Source: an uncultured Altererythrobacter sp. (lineage in GTDB: Bacteria; Pseudomonadota; Alphaproteobacteria; Sphingomonadales; Sphingomonadaceae). From it: 64,000 nt of DNA. The position numbers and the translations under genes were made by a program. The notes under the pieces were generated by a model. The model was not told the origin of the DNA and ran no database searches. It worked only from the letters and a program-made list of their open reading frames with translations. The stretch spans positions 186,001 through 250,000 of the forward strand of contig CAJXJY010000002.1 in the NCBI GenBank assembly GCA_913055875.1, written 5' to 3'. Below, one piece after another: positions 29,361 to 38,152 of the stretch; position 1 is the stretch's first letter; every line of letters begins with the position of its first letter.

Positions 29361-31355
29361 TCATTCCGCCGCCTCCGCCAGTTCCTCGCCGTGCAGCAGT
29401 TCCTGCGAGCAGCGCTGCATCGTCGCGCTGGCGCGCGCGATCGGGTTGGTGAGGTAGAAATCGGCGATCGGGTAAGCGTCGATGGAGCCTTCGGCCTTCG
29501 CTTTCGCGTCCGGCTTGGGCAGCTCGCCGTAATCGGCCAGCCCTTCCTCGCCCAGCGCAGGCACCGCCGCGATCATGGCGGATTGCAATTCTACGAAGCT
29601 GTCGAAACCGACCTCCACCTTCAGCGCGTCGGCCAGCGCGCGCAGGATGGTCCAGTCTTCGCGCGCATCGCCCGGGGCAAACACCGCTTTCTCGGCGAAC
29701 TGCACCCGGCCCTCGGTGTTGACGTAGGTGCCGTCCTTCTCGGCATAGCTCGCCGCGGGCAGGACGATATCGGCCGCGTGCGCGCCCTTGTCGCCGTGAT
29801 GGCCGATATAGACCTTGAGGCTGTCCGCGAACGGCTCGTAATTCATCTCGTCGGCGCCGAGCGCCAGCAGCACCCTGGGCGCGGCCTCGGCGATATCCGC
29901 GATGCCGCCCTTCCGCGCGTAGCCGAGCATCAGCGAACCCATCCGCGCCGCAGTGGTGTGGAGCACGTTGAATTCGGCACCCCAACCGCTGGCCAGTGCC
30001 AGCGCCTTCCCATGTGCGCCCTTGAGGCTCGCACCGCCCACGATCACCGCGGGTTTGTCGGCCGTGTCGAAGACTTCGGCGACTTCGGTGGGCAGGTCGT
30101 TCAGCACAGCAAGATCGGTCCCGAGGAAGGTCGCCGGGAAGGTCGTCTCCCATTCGGGCCCGACCACGAACACCTTCGCGCCGCGCTTGACCGCCTTGCG
30201 CAACCGGACATTCACCAGCGGCGCTTCCCAGCGGACATGGCTGCCGACGATCAGGATCGCATCGGCGCTCTCGATTCCCGCGAAGGTCGAATTGAAGTTC
30301 ACCGCCGCGAGATTGGAGGTATCGTAATCCATGCCGGTCTGGCGGCCCTCGAGCAGGCCTGACCCGCACGCATTCAGCAGCGCCCTGGCCGCGAACATCG
30401 TCTCGCAATCGACCAGGTCGCCCGCGATGGCGGCGATGCTCGATTTGTCGGATTTGAGCTGCTTGGCAATCGCCTTGAACGCCTCGTCCCAGCTCGCGGG
30501 CTGCAATTTGCCCTTCTTGCGCATGTAGACCTTGTCGAGCCGCCGTCGGGTCAGGCCGTCCACCTGGTAACGGGCCTTGTCGGAGATCCACTCTTCGTTG
30601 ACGTCGTCGTTGATGCGGGGCAGCGCGCGCATCACTTCGCGTCCGCGACTGTCGAGGCGGATATTCGCCCCGACCGCGTCGGACACGTCGATGCTGAGCG
30701 TCTTTTTCAGTTCCCACGGTCGCGCCTCGAAGGCGTAGGGGCGGCTGGTCAGCGCGCCGACCGGGCACAGATCGATCACGTTCGCCGACAGCTCGTGTTC
30801 GGCGGCGTGTTCGAGATAGGTGGTGATCTGCATGTCCTCGCCACGCCCGACCGCGCCGATCTCGTCGACGCCGGCGATCTCCTCGGAGAAGCGCACGCAG
30901 CGGGTGCAGTGGATGCAACGGGTCATGACCGTCTTGATCAGCGGGCCCATGTATTTCTCGGTCACCGCGCGCTTGTTGGCGCGATAGCGGGTGCCGCCGC
31001 GGCCATAGGCCATCGACTGGTCCTGCAGGTCGCATTCGCCGCCCTGGTCGCAGATCGGACAGTCGAGCGGGTGGTTGATCAGGAGGAACTCCATCACCCC
31101 CTCGCGTGCGGTCTTGACCATCTGGCTGTCGGTGCGGATTTCCTGCCCCTCGGTCGCGGGCAGCGCGCAGGATGCCTGCGGCTTGGGCGGCCCGGGCTTC
31201 ACCTCGACGAGGCACATCCGGCAATTGCCCGCGATCGAGAGCCGCTCGTGATAGCAGAAGCGCGGGATTTCCTTCCCCGCCAGTTCGCACGCCTGCAGCA
31301 CGGTCGCACCGTCGGGGACCTCGATTTCCCGGCCGTCTACGGTGACTGTGGGCAT
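29361..31355 (-). CDS. nuoG: NADH-quinone oxidoreductase subunit G
   Basis: A 664-residue peripheral-arm subunit that carries iron-sulfur clusters. The 2Fe-2S domain has CYHERLSIAGNCRMCLVEV near residue 34. The His-Cys cluster and 4Fe-4S motifs CPICDQGGECDLQ, CIHCTRCVRF and LCPVGALTSRP follow. The remainder is a molybdopterin-oxidoreductase-like domain without cofactor. The start ATG at 31355 overlaps the stop of the inserted gene upstream (TGATG); longer frames upstream are not nuoG. Confidence 0.96.
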   Translation of the reverse strand: MPTVTVDGREIEVPDGATVLQACELAGKEIPRFCYHERLSIAGNCRMCLVEVKPGPPKPQASCALPATEGQEIRTDSQMVKTAREGVMEFLLINHPLDCPICDQGGECDLQDQSMAYGRGGTRYRANKRAVTEKYMGPLIKTVMTRCIHCTRCVRFSEEIAGVDEIGAVGRGEDMQITTYLEHAAEHELSANVIDLCPVGALTSRPYAFEARPWELKKTLSIDVSDAVGANIRLDSRGREVMRALPRINDDVNEEWISDKARYQVDGLTRRRLDKVYMRKKGKLQPASWDEAFKAIAKQLKSDKSSIAAIAGDLVDCETMFAARALLNACGSGLLEGRQTGMDYDTSNLAAVNFNSTFAGIESADAILIVGSHVRWEAPLVNVRLRKAVKRGAKVFVVGPEWETTFPATFLGTDLAVLNDLPTEVAEVFDTADKPAVIVGGASLKGAHGKALALASGWGAEFNVLHTTAARMGSLMLGYARKGGIADIAEAAPRVLLALGADEMNYEPFADSLKVYIGHHGDKGAHAADIVLPAASYAEKDGTYVNTEGRVQFAEKAVFAPGDAREDWTILRALADALKVEVGFDSFVELQSAMIAAVPALGEEGLADYGELPKPDAKAKAEGSIDAYPIADFYLTNPIARASATMQRCSQELLHGEELAEAAE

Positions 31356-32059
31356 CAGGACTCCATCCCTTCGAGGCGATCGGCCTCCGTCATCGCCAGG
31401 CGATAAAGTGCTTCGGCGATCAACCCGCGCATGATCGGCATCGAAAATTGCAGCCGGGAACCGGCCATCAGGCAATCCCCGGACGCTTCGCGCAAATCGT
31501 CGAAGGCGCGCTCCTCGGAGTTCGAAAGAAGCCGCGACTTGACCAGTTTCCGGCTCGCATCGGTGTCCGACCGGACGACGCAATCGGCAAATTCGCGAAA
31601 CCGGATTCCGCTGACGACCCGATCGTTCGAAACGTCGTCCACGCTACCGTAATCGACCGCCGGCGTCTGCGAAAAGTCCTTGAGTTTCCGTACCTTCCCG
31701 TTCTTCTTGTAAACGACTTCGTAAAGCGCGCCGCGCAGGAGATCGTCGGTGACGGTGAGCTCTCCGGTGGCGAGGCACCGGTCGAGCAGCAAGGCCTCGA
31801 GTTCGGCATCGGCCGCGGACGAATAGGTGAGCGTCTGCAAATAGTCGCCCAGCCCGGCCAACCGCTTCTCCTCGTAGAGGCACTCGGCAAACTCCATCGT
31901 CGCAAGTCTTGCCTTTTCGGTACGGGTCAGATCCCCGTCGCGAACCGAAGCCGGCGCGGACCCCAGACGCGTGCCGGTACGCGACTGTGCATCGGCCAGC
32001 GTCGGAAGCGCGACGATAGCGAGCATCGCGGCCAAACCTATCGTGCGTATACCCGTCAT
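31355..32059 (-). CDS. Unknown secreted protein inserted between nuoF and nuoG
   Basis: A 234-residue protein with a clear Sec signal peptide ([18 protein letters not shown], cleavage expected after ADA). The mature part is helical and charged, with four spaced Cys ([33 protein letters not shown]) that may pair in the periplasm. No family was recognised. Both ends overlap nuo genes (ATGA with nuoF, TGATG with nuoG), so it is co-translated with complex I though it cannot be a cytoplasmic-arm subunit. Confidence 0.7.
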   Translation of the reverse strand: MTGIRTIGLAAMLAIVALPTLADAQSRTGTRLGSAPASVRDGDLTRTEKARLATMEFAECLYEEKRLAGLGDYLQTLTYSSAADAELEALLLDRCLATGELTVTDDLLRGALYEVVYKKNGKVRKLKDFSQTPAVDYGSVDDVSNDRVVSGIRFREFADCVVRSDTDASRKLVKSRLLSNSEERAFDDLREASGDCLMAGSRLQFSMPIMRGLIAEALYRLAMTEADRLEGMES

Positions 32060-33348
32060 TCCGCCGCCTCCGCGAACTTGGCGTTGTGTTCCTCGATCCG
32101 CCGTTCCAGCTCGGGCCGGAAGTGGCGGATCAGACCCTGGATCGGCCACGCCGCGGCGTCGCCCAGCGCACAGATGGTGTGGCCCTCGACCTGCTTGGTG
32201 ACCTGCTGCAGCATGTCGATCTCCTCGACTGCCGCATCGCCTGTGCCCAGGCGCTCCATCATGCGCCACATCCACCCGGTGCCCTCGCGGCACGGGGTGC
32301 ACTGGCCGCAGCTCTCGTGCTTGTAGAAATAGCTGATGCGCGAAATCGCGCGGACGATGTCGGTCGACTTGTCCATCACGATCACGCCTGCCGTGCCGAG
32401 CCCCGAACCCAGCTCCTTGAGCCCGTCGAAATCCATCGGCGCTTCGCGGATCTGCTTCGCGGGCACCAACGGCACGGACGATCCGCCCGGGATCACCGCG
32501 AGGAGGTTATCCCATCCGCCGCGAATGCCGCCGCAATGCTTGTCGATCAGCTCCTCGAACGGGATACTCATCGCTTCCTCGACCACGCAGGGGTTGTTCA
32601 CATGGCCGCTGATCTGGAACAGCTTGGTGCCGTGATTGTTCTCGCGCCCGAAGCCCGCGAACCACTTGCCGCCGCGGCGCAGGATGGTCGGGACCACCGC
32701 GATGCTCTCGACGTTGTTGACCGTGGTCGGGCAGCCGTAGAGCCCCGCCCCCGCCGGGAACGGCGGCTTCAATCGCGGCTGGCCCTTCTTGCCCTCGAGG
32801 CTCTCGATCATCGCGGTCTCTTCGCCGCAGATATAGGCGCCCGCGCCGCGGTGCATGAAGACGTCGAAGTCGTAGCCCGAACCGCAGGCATTCCTGCCGA
32901 TCAGCCCGGCATCGTAGGCCTCGTCGATCGCCGCCTGCAGGTTCTCCGCCTCGCGGATGAACTCGCCGCGGATGTAGATATAGGCCGCCCGCGCGCGCAT
33001 CGCGTAGCCCGCGCACAGCGCACCCTCGATCAGCTTGTGCGGATCGTGCCGGATGATCTCGCGGTCCTTGCAGCTGCCGGGCTCGGATTCGTCGGCGTTG
33101 ATGACGAGGAAGCTCGGGCGTCCGTCCTTGCTTTCCTTGGGCATGAACGACCATTTGAGCCCGGTCGGGAAGCCCGCCCCGCCGCGCCCGCGCAGGCCCG
33201 AGGATTTGATCTCCTCGATGATGTCGCCCTGCGACTTCGCGATCAGCGATTTGGTGTCGTCCCAGTCGCCGCGCTGCTGCGCCGCCTTCAGGCCCCAGTC
33301 CTGGAAGCCGTAGACATTGGTGAAGATGCGATCCTTGTCAGCCAGCAT
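32056..33348 (-). CDS. nuoF: NADH-quinone oxidoreductase subunit F
   Basis: A 430-residue NADH-binding subunit with FMN and cluster N3. The NADH/FMN glycine loop is [20 protein letters not shown] near residue 55. The FMN site is [13 protein letters not shown] and the 4Fe-4S motif is [15 protein letters not shown] near residue 345. The ATG at 33348 gives the standard [11 protein letters not shown] start and overlaps the small membrane gene upstream by 11 bases. Confidence 0.97.
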   Translation of the reverse strand: MLADKDRIFTNVYGFQDWGLKAAQQRGDWDDTKSLIAKSQGDIIEEIKSSGLRGRGGAGFPTGLKWSFMPKESKDGRPSFLVINADESEPGSCKDREIIRHDPHKLIEGALCAGYAMRARAAYIYIRGEFIREAENLQAAIDEAYDAGLIGRNACGSGYDFDVFMHRGAGAYICGEETAMIESLEGKKGQPRLKPPFPAGAGLYGCPTTVNNVESIAVVPTILRRGGKWFAGFGRENNHGTKLFQISGHVNNPCVVEEAMSIPFEELIDKHCGGIRGGWDNLLAVIPGGSSVPLVPAKQIREAPMDFDGLKELGSGLGTAGVIVMDKSTDIVRAISRISYFYKHESCGQCTPCREGTGWMWRMMERLGTGDAAVEEIDMLQQVTKQVEGHTICALGDAAAWPIQGLIRHFRPELERRIEEHNAKFAEAAE

Positions 33349-33535
33349 CGCCGCCTCCCTCGGGAGTGCGCGCGAGCACCGCCGCACCGACGATCAGCAG
33401 CACCGCACCCGCGATCATCATCGCGTCGCCGATATCGATCAGCCCCTCGTAGACGGTCACCCCGCCGAGGATGATCGCAACGCTGGCGATGGCCAGCGCA
33501 GCGCGCGCGAAGCTGTTGGCTTTCTTCAGGTTCAT
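33338..33535 (-). CDS. Small membrane protein (65 aa) between nuoE and nuoF
   Basis: A 65-residue protein with two membrane helices (about residues 10-27 and 33-50) and a Gly/Glu-rich tail. The ATG at 33535 is shared with the stop of the next small gene upstream (ATGA), and its end overlaps the nuoF start. Function unknown. It is third of three consecutive tiny membrane genes at this junction. Confidence 0.6.
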   Translation of the reverse strand: MNLKKANSFARAALAIASVAIILGGVTVYEGLIDIGDAMMIAGAVLLIVGAAVLARTPEGGGDAG

Positions 33536-33675
33536 ACGCCGAACCCTCCCGACGAGAGGAACCAAACGGTGGCCGCGATCACCGCGACGATCGCGGCGAC
33601 CTTGACCAGACCGACGAGCACCTTCCACGCAATGAAGACGAGGATGAGCGCGACTATGATGGTGACGATATCCAT
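33532..33675 (-). CDS. Very small membrane protein (47 aa) between nuoE and nuoF
   Basis: A 47-codon gene beginning MDIVTIIVALILVFIAWKVL and ending SSGGFGV. The first 40 residues are nearly all hydrophobic, with Lys residues (WKVLVGLVKV) dividing them into two helices or one long amphipathic one. ATG at 33675; the TGA overlaps the next ATG (ATGA). The tight overlap and preserved reading frame are the support; it is short enough to be missed by standard gene calling. Confidence 0.55.
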   Translation of the reverse strand: MDIVTIIVALILVFIAWKVLVGLVKVAAIVAVIAATVWFLSSGGFGV

Positions 33676-33678
33676 CGT

Positions 33679-33858
33679 TCAGCCCTCTTCCCCATCGGTT
33701 TCGTTGTCCTTGGCGAGGAACACCACACCGAGGACCACGAACGGCAGCCCGATCCCGATGAAGGCCGGACCTAGGGCTATTCCCAGCGACGCCGTCAAGC
33801 CGATCCCCAGCATGATGAACGTGAAGCCGAGTATCCGGTAATTGGTCTGCGGCTCCAT
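33679..33858 (-). CDS. Small membrane protein (59 aa) after nuoE
   Basis: A 59-residue protein with two membrane helices (ILGFTFIMLGIGLTASLGIA and FIGIGLPFVVLGVVFLA) and an acidic tail (KDNETDGEEG). The ATG at 33858 overlaps the nuoE stop (TGATG) with GGGGGA at a suitable distance; an ATG two codons earlier (33864) is possible. Function unknown. It is first of three tiny membrane genes between nuoE and nuoF and resembles the 65-residue one in layout (Gly-rich paired helices, acidic end), perhaps by old duplication. Confidence 0.6.
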   Translation of the reverse strand: MEPQTNYRILGFTFIMLGIGLTASLGIALGPAFIGIGLPFVVLGVVFLAKDNETDGEEG

Positions 33859-34526
33859 CACCATTCCCCCCGGTAATCGTGATTGGCGTCGACCATGTCC
33901 CTGAGCGTGGTCGGCCCGCCGGAGGGTTCGCTGGTGTGGCGGCCCGGCTCCTGCGTGCCTTCCCGCGGCTGCTCGCCCGCGGCGAGCGCGTCGAGCACGG
34001 CGTCGAGCCGTTCGGGAGTCAGGTCCTCGTAATTGCCGTCGTTGATCTGGACCATCGGCGCGGTGGCGCAATTGCCCATGCACTCGACCTCGGTCAGCGT
34101 CCACAGCCCGTCTTCGGACACCCCGCCCTTGACCATGCCGCGCTTCTTGCAAGCGGCGATGATATCGTCGCTGCCGCGCAGCATGCACGGCGTGGTGCCG
34201 CACACCTGGACGTGGAATTTTCCGACCGGCACGAGGTTGTACATGAAATAGAAGCTCGCGACCTCGAGCACGCGGATGACGGGCATGTCGAGGTAGTCGG
34301 CGACATATTCGATCACCGGGAGCGGCAGCCAGCCCTGCGTGCCGGTCTCCTCGCCGACCTGCCGCTGCGCGAGATCGAGCAGCGGCATCACCGCCGAGCG
34401 CTGGCGGCCCTCGGGATATTTGGCGATATGCCTGTCGGCCCTGGCACGGTTCTCGTCCGTGAAGGCAAACGCGCCCCACCGCTCGCGCAGTTCGGGGGTG
34501 TCGGGTGCGGGATTGCGGTCAGCCAT
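33858..34526 (-). CDS. nuoE: NADH-quinone oxidoreductase subunit E
   Basis: A 222-residue thioredoxin-fold subunit with the 2Fe-2S cluster N1a: QVCGTTPCMLRG near residue 108 and VECMGNCATAPMVQIN near residue 148 hold the four Cys ligands. The C-terminal extension (about 45 residues, ending DANHDYRGEW) is typical of alphaproteobacteria. The ATG at 34526 overlaps the end of the inserted secreted gene by 8 bases. Confidence 0.96.
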   Translation of the reverse strand: MADRNPAPDTPELRERWGAFAFTDENRARADRHIAKYPEGRQRSAVMPLLDLAQRQVGEETGTQGWLPLPVIEYVADYLDMPVIRVLEVASFYFMYNLVPVGKFHVQVCGTTPCMLRGSDDIIAACKKRGMVKGGVSEDGLWTLTEVECMGNCATAPMVQINDGNYEDLTPERLDAVLDALAAGEQPREGTQEPGRHTSEPSGGPTTLRDMVDANHDYRGEW

Positions 34527-34908
34527 CGCCCGGTTCCCAATCCATCGGTCTCAATTCCAGATTGAAGATTTCAAATTTCGTCATTTGACCGTCGGTGAAG
34601 CCGATTTCGACGCTCCACCTGATCGAAGTGATCGGTCCCGCCGCAACGGGTTCGGGGCATTCGACCCAAAGGTGCGCCGAGTGCCTTTTCCTGCTGTAGT
34701 GATCGATAATCTTGCATTGCTGCAAGCTGTCGAGGAACTCGGCCTGCGCAGCGTTGATGATCGGTTCATATCCGAGATCTGCGACGGCCGCGTCGGTCTC
34801 TATCGCCTCGATCAAGTCGGCGACCGCAGCCTTCTCGTCAGCGCGCGTGCCCGCCAGAGAGGGGGTACTCGCTACAGCGAAAATCAGGGCAGCAAGGCAG
34901 AACCTCAC
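34519..34908 (-). CDS. Unknown secreted protein inserted between nuoD and nuoE
   Basis: A protein of about 129 residues with a Sec signal peptide ([18 protein letters not shown]). The mature part contains two Cys ([17 protein letters not shown]) and beta-rich segments ([20 protein letters not shown]). I place the start at the GTG at 34908, which overlaps the nuoD stop (GTGA) like other junctions here; a GTG at 34917 would add three residues. No family was recognised. It shares the export-plus-disulfide style of the other inserts in this operon. Confidence 0.6.
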   Translation of the reverse strand: MRFCLAALIFAVASTPSLAGTRADEKAAVADLIEAIETDAAVADLGYEPIINAAQAEFLDSLQQCKIIDHYSRKRHSAHLWVECPEPVAAGPITSIRWSVEIGFTDGQMTKFEIFNLELRPMDWEPGDG

Positions 34909-36119
34909 CGGTCGCACTCCCCGAACACCACGTCGATCGCGCCGAGGATGGCGGTTGCGTCAGGCAGCATGTGGCCGCGGCTCATGAAATCCATCGCCTG
35001 CAGATGGCTGAAGGCGGTCGGCCGGATCTTGCAGCGATAGGGTTTGTTCGACCCGTCGCTGACCAGATAGACGCCGAATTCGCCCTTCGGGCTCTCGGTC
35101 GCGACATAGACCTCGCCCGCGGGCACGTGGAAGCCCTCGGTGTAGAGCTTGAAGTGGTGGATCAGCGCTTCCATCGACTGCTTCATCTCGCCGCGCTTGG
35201 GCGGGACGACCTTGGCGTCGTCGCTCGCGATCGGGCCTTCGGGAATCTCGGCAAGGCACTGCTTGATGATCTTCGCGCTCTCGTAGACTTCCTTCACCCG
35301 GACCATGAAGCGGTCGTAGCAGTCCGAATTGGTCCCGACCGGGATGTCGAAGCGCATCCGGTCATAGACGTCGTAGGGCTGCGATTTGCGCAGGTCCCAC
35401 GGAATGCCCGCCGCCCGGATCATCGGGCCCGAGAAGCCCCAGGCGATGGCGTCGTCTTTCGAAACCACCGCGATATCGACATTGCGCTGCTTGAAGATGC
35501 GATTGTCGACCACGAGGCTCATCGCGTCGCCGAACAGTTCGGGCAGCCGCGTGTCGAGCCAGTCGCCGATATCGGTCAGCAGCTTGAGCGGCACGTCCTG
35601 GTGCACACCGCCGGGGCGCAGGTATGCGTGATGCATGCGCGCACCCGACATGCGCTCGAAGAAATTGAGGCAGTCCTCGCGCAGCTCGAACACCCACAGG
35701 TTGGGCGTCATCGCGCCGACATCCATCACATGCGCGCCGATATTGAGCATGTGGTTGCAGATGCGGGTCAGCTCGGCGAACAGCACGCGCAGATACTGCG
35801 CGCGTTCGGGCACCGCGATATTGAGCAGCTTCTCGATCGCGAGGACGTAGCTGTATTCCTGCGCCAGCGGGCTGCAATAGTCGAGCCGGTCGAAATAGGG
35901 CAGCGCCTGGAGATAGGTCTTGTGCTCGATCAGCTTCTCGGTGCCGCGATGGAGCAGGCCGACATGCGGATCGATCCGCTCGATGATCTCGCCGTCGAGC
36001 TCCATCACCATCCGCAGCACGCCGTGCGCCGCCGGGTGCTGCGGGCCGAAATTGATCGTGTAGTTGGTGATCGTCTCGTCGCCGGTGGTGGGCGACTCTT
36101 CGAGTTGGAGACCGCTCAT
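34905..36119 (-). CDS. nuoD: NADH-quinone oxidoreductase subunit D
   Basis: A 404-residue 49-kDa-type subunit that shapes the quinone site. Conserved stretches: [20 protein letters not shown] near residue 27 (quinone-site His), [18 protein letters not shown] near residue 53 and [19 protein letters not shown] near the end. ATG at 36119; it is separated from nuoC by 124 bases with a family B repeat. Confidence 0.97.
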   Translation of the reverse strand: MSGLQLEESPTTGDETITNYTINFGPQHPAAHGVLRMVMELDGEIIERIDPHVGLLHRGTEKLIEHKTYLQALPYFDRLDYCSPLAQEYSYVLAIEKLLNIAVPERAQYLRVLFAELTRICNHMLNIGAHVMDVGAMTPNLWVFELREDCLNFFERMSGARMHHAYLRPGGVHQDVPLKLLTDIGDWLDTRLPELFGDAMSLVVDNRIFKQRNVDIAVVSKDDAIAWGFSGPMIRAAGIPWDLRKSQPYDVYDRMRFDIPVGTNSDCYDRFMVRVKEVYESAKIIKQCLAEIPEGPIASDDAKVVPPKRGEMKQSMEALIHHFKLYTEGFHVPAGEVYVATESPKGEFGVYLVSDGSNKPYRCKIRPTAFSHLQAMDFMSRGHMLPDATAILGAIDVVFGECDR

Positions 36120-36136
36120 GAAGCGCCCCCTTCCCC

Positions 36137-36227
36137 GTCATGCTGAACTTGTTTCAGCATCCATGCCTCCTCACGCACGGAAGGTGCAGGTGGAAAGATG
36201 GACCCTGAAACAAGTTCAGGGTGACGG
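36137..36227. repeat. Palindromic repeat (family B), copy 2, between nuoC and nuoD
   Basis: It contains ATGCTGAACTTGTTTCAGCAT at 36140-36160, then about 40 variable bases, then GGACCCTGAAACAAGTTCAGGGTGA at about 36200-36224. The same two dyads occur at 25458-25548 in the same relative orientation, with a different spacer. It is the only content of the nuoC-nuoD gap. Confidence 0.85.
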
Positions 36228-36243
36228 TTCGAGGTTGAGTGGG

Positions 36244-37095
36244 TCAATTCTCATCCCCTTTGTCCACTTGCGTCGCCGACTTGGTGCCGCTGGTCTTGCC
36301 CTTGCGCGCGGGTTCGTCCGGGCGGTCCTCGGTCGGCTCGGGCGCTTCGGAATCGATCGCGGTATCTTCCTCGGCCGGGGCGCCCTTGCTGACCTGTTCG
36401 GCCGCTTCCTCGTCGGTTTTCGCACCCGCGCCCGTATCGGACGGCTTCTCGGTCGTCTTGGGATCGTCGACCGGCGGCGTGTCCGCCTTCTCGTCGCCCG
36501 GCAGCACGTAGTCGGCGCCTTCCCACGGGCTCATGAAGTCGAACTGCCGCAGGTCCTGTGCCAGTTCGACCGGCTCGTAGACGACGCGTTTCTCGTCTTC
36601 CGAATAACGCAGTTCGGTATAGCCGGTGAGCGGGAAGTCCTTGCGGAAGGGATGCCCCTCGAAACCGTAATCGGTCAGGATTCGGCGCAGATCGGTATTG
36701 CCCGCGAACAGCACGCCGTACATGTCGAACACTTCGCGTTCGAGCCACCCGGCGTTGGGCCACAGCGTGGTGGCGGTCGGCACCGGCGTGTCTTCCGCCG
36801 CGGTGCATTTGACCATGATCCGGTGGTTCTTCGTCACGCTGAGCAGCATGTAGACCACTTCGAACCGCTCGGGGCGGCTCGGGTAGTCGACCCCGGCGAT
36901 TTCCATCAGCTGCTGATAGGCATGATCGTCGCGCAGGATGCGCAGCGCATCCTCTAGCCGATCGCGCTTCACGCGCAGCAGGATTTCGCCATGCTCCTCA
37001 TGCGCTCGCTCGAGATGGTCGCCGAGCGCCTGCGACAGCGTGTCGAGTACGCCGTCGTTCGATGCGTATTTCGGGGCTGAATGGAGGACGGCCAT
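36244..37095 (-). CDS. nuoC: NADH-quinone oxidoreductase subunit C with long acidic tail
   Basis: A 283-residue subunit. Residues 1-205 are the 30-kDa family core (VFDMYGVLFAGNTDLRRILT, GHPFRKDFPLTGY, PVELAQDLRQFDF). The last ~75 residues are a disordered Pro/Glu/Asp/Lys tail (KADTPPVDDPKTTEKPSD and on), much longer than in most NuoC proteins. It is not fused to NuoD. The ATG at 37095 overlaps the nuoB stop (TGATG). Confidence 0.95.
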   Translation of the reverse strand: MAVLHSAPKYASNDGVLDTLSQALGDHLERAHEEHGEILLRVKRDRLEDALRILRDDHAYQQLMEIAGVDYPSRPERFEVVYMLLSVTKNHRIMVKCTAAEDTPVPTATTLWPNAGWLEREVFDMYGVLFAGNTDLRRILTDYGFEGHPFRKDFPLTGYTELRYSEDEKRVVYEPVELAQDLRQFDFMSPWEGADYVLPGDEKADTPPVDDPKTTEKPSDTGAGAKTDEEAAEQVSKGAPAEEDTAIDSEAPEPTEDRPDEPARKGKTSGTKSATQVDKGDEN

Positions 37096-37676
37096 CACCG
37101 CTCGATCGTCCCTTCGCGGCGGATCTTCCGCTGGAGCTGCATGACACCGTAGAGCAGCGCCTCGGCGGTCGGCGGGCAGCCGGGGATGTAGATGTCGACC
37201 GGCACGATCCGGTCGCAGCCACGCACCACCGAATAGCTGTAATGGTAGTAGCCGCCGCCATTGGCGCAGCTGCCCATCGAGATGACGTATTTGGGGTCCG
37301 ACATCTGGTCGTAGACCTTGCGCAAGGCCGGAGCCATCTTGTTGCACAGCGTGCCGGCGACGATCATCACGTCGCTCTGGCGCGGGCTGGCGCGCGGCGC
37401 GACGCCAAAGCGCTCCATGTCGTAGCGCGGCATGTTGACGTGGATCATCTCGACCGCGCAGCAGGCGAGACCGAAAGTCATCCACCACAGGCTGCCGGTG
37501 CGCGCCCACTGGAACAGGTCCTCGGTGCTGGTGACGAGGAAACCCTTGTCGTTGACCTCGGTCTGCAGCGCGCGGAAATAATCCTGGTCCGGCTGACGCA
37601 CATCGCCCGGCTGCGCGGTGTCGCCGCGCAGGGCCGGGTTGAGCTTCGGATCGGTGGGGCTGTGTTCTACTCCCAT
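37095..37676 (-). CDS. nuoB: NADH-quinone oxidoreductase subunit B
   Basis: A 193-residue subunit carrying cluster N2. The ligands are the paired Cys in GLACCAVEM, plus GSCANGGG and [13 protein letters not shown]. The first ~35 residues are a variable hydrophilic lead. I use the ATG at 37676, which overlaps the nuoA end by 10 bases; no better internal start is evident. Confidence 0.96.
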   Translation of the reverse strand: MGVEHSPTDPKLNPALRGDTAQPGDVRQPDQDYFRALQTEVNDKGFLVTSTEDLFQWARTGSLWWMTFGLACCAVEMIHVNMPRYDMERFGVAPRASPRQSDVMIVAGTLCNKMAPALRKVYDQMSDPKYVISMGSCANGGGYYHYSYSVVRGCDRIVPVDIYIPGCPPTAEALLYGVMQLQRKIRREGTIER

Positions 37677-38041
37677 TCGAGCGCTCCCACTTTCCATGCG
37701 TAGGCAAAGCCGACGATGAGCTCGCCGAGGAAGATCATCATGGTGATCCAGCCCGGCCATCCGGTCAGGTCGAGGCTGACCGCCCACGGGAACAGGAACG
37801 CCGCCTCGAGATCGAAGATGATGAACAGGATCGCGACGAGGTAGAAGCGCACATCGAACTGGCTGCGCGGCTCCTCGAAGGCGGGGAAGCCGCACTCGTA
37901 TTCGCTGAGCTTCTCGGTATCCGGATTGTGCGCGCCCGTGAGGCGCGAAACGCCCATCGGCAGGAACACGAATGCCGCCGACAATCCCGCCGCGATGAAC
38001 AGGAAAATCAGGATCGGGAGGTATTGTGCCAGGTAGTCCAA
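37667..38041 (-). CDS. nuoA: NADH-quinone oxidoreductase subunit A
   Basis: A 124-residue membrane subunit with three helices. The family motif [20 protein letters not shown] (with the conserved Cys in the quinone-side loop) lies near residue 42, followed by [20 protein letters not shown]. The start is TTG at 38041. It is the first gene of the nuo operon, and the ~110 bases upstream (38042-38150) must hold the promoter; I could not pick out convincing -35 and -10 boxes. Confidence 0.95.
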   Translation of the reverse strand: MDYLAQYLPILIFLFIAAGLSAAFVFLPMGVSRLTGAHNPDTEKLSEYECGFPAFEEPRSQFDVRFYLVAILFIIFDLEAAFLFPWAVSLDLTGWPGWITMMIFLGELIVGFAYAWKVGALEWE

Positions 38042-38152
38042 AGGGGGTGACTCGGCTGTCTGCGAAGGTTCACGCGCGCCCTAGTCCCCTGCCCCGCGCG
38101 GTGCAAGGGCACGAATCGTGTAATCCGTGCGACTTGCGTTGCGTTTTTTCAT

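Noticed and set aside
28107-30362. Long open frames on the plus strand opposite nuoH and nuoG (and similar long frames opposite most genes)
   Set aside because: They are antisense shadows caused by high third-position GC. Their products are low-complexity Arg/His/Asp-rich sequences with no family character, and the minus-strand genes are clear.
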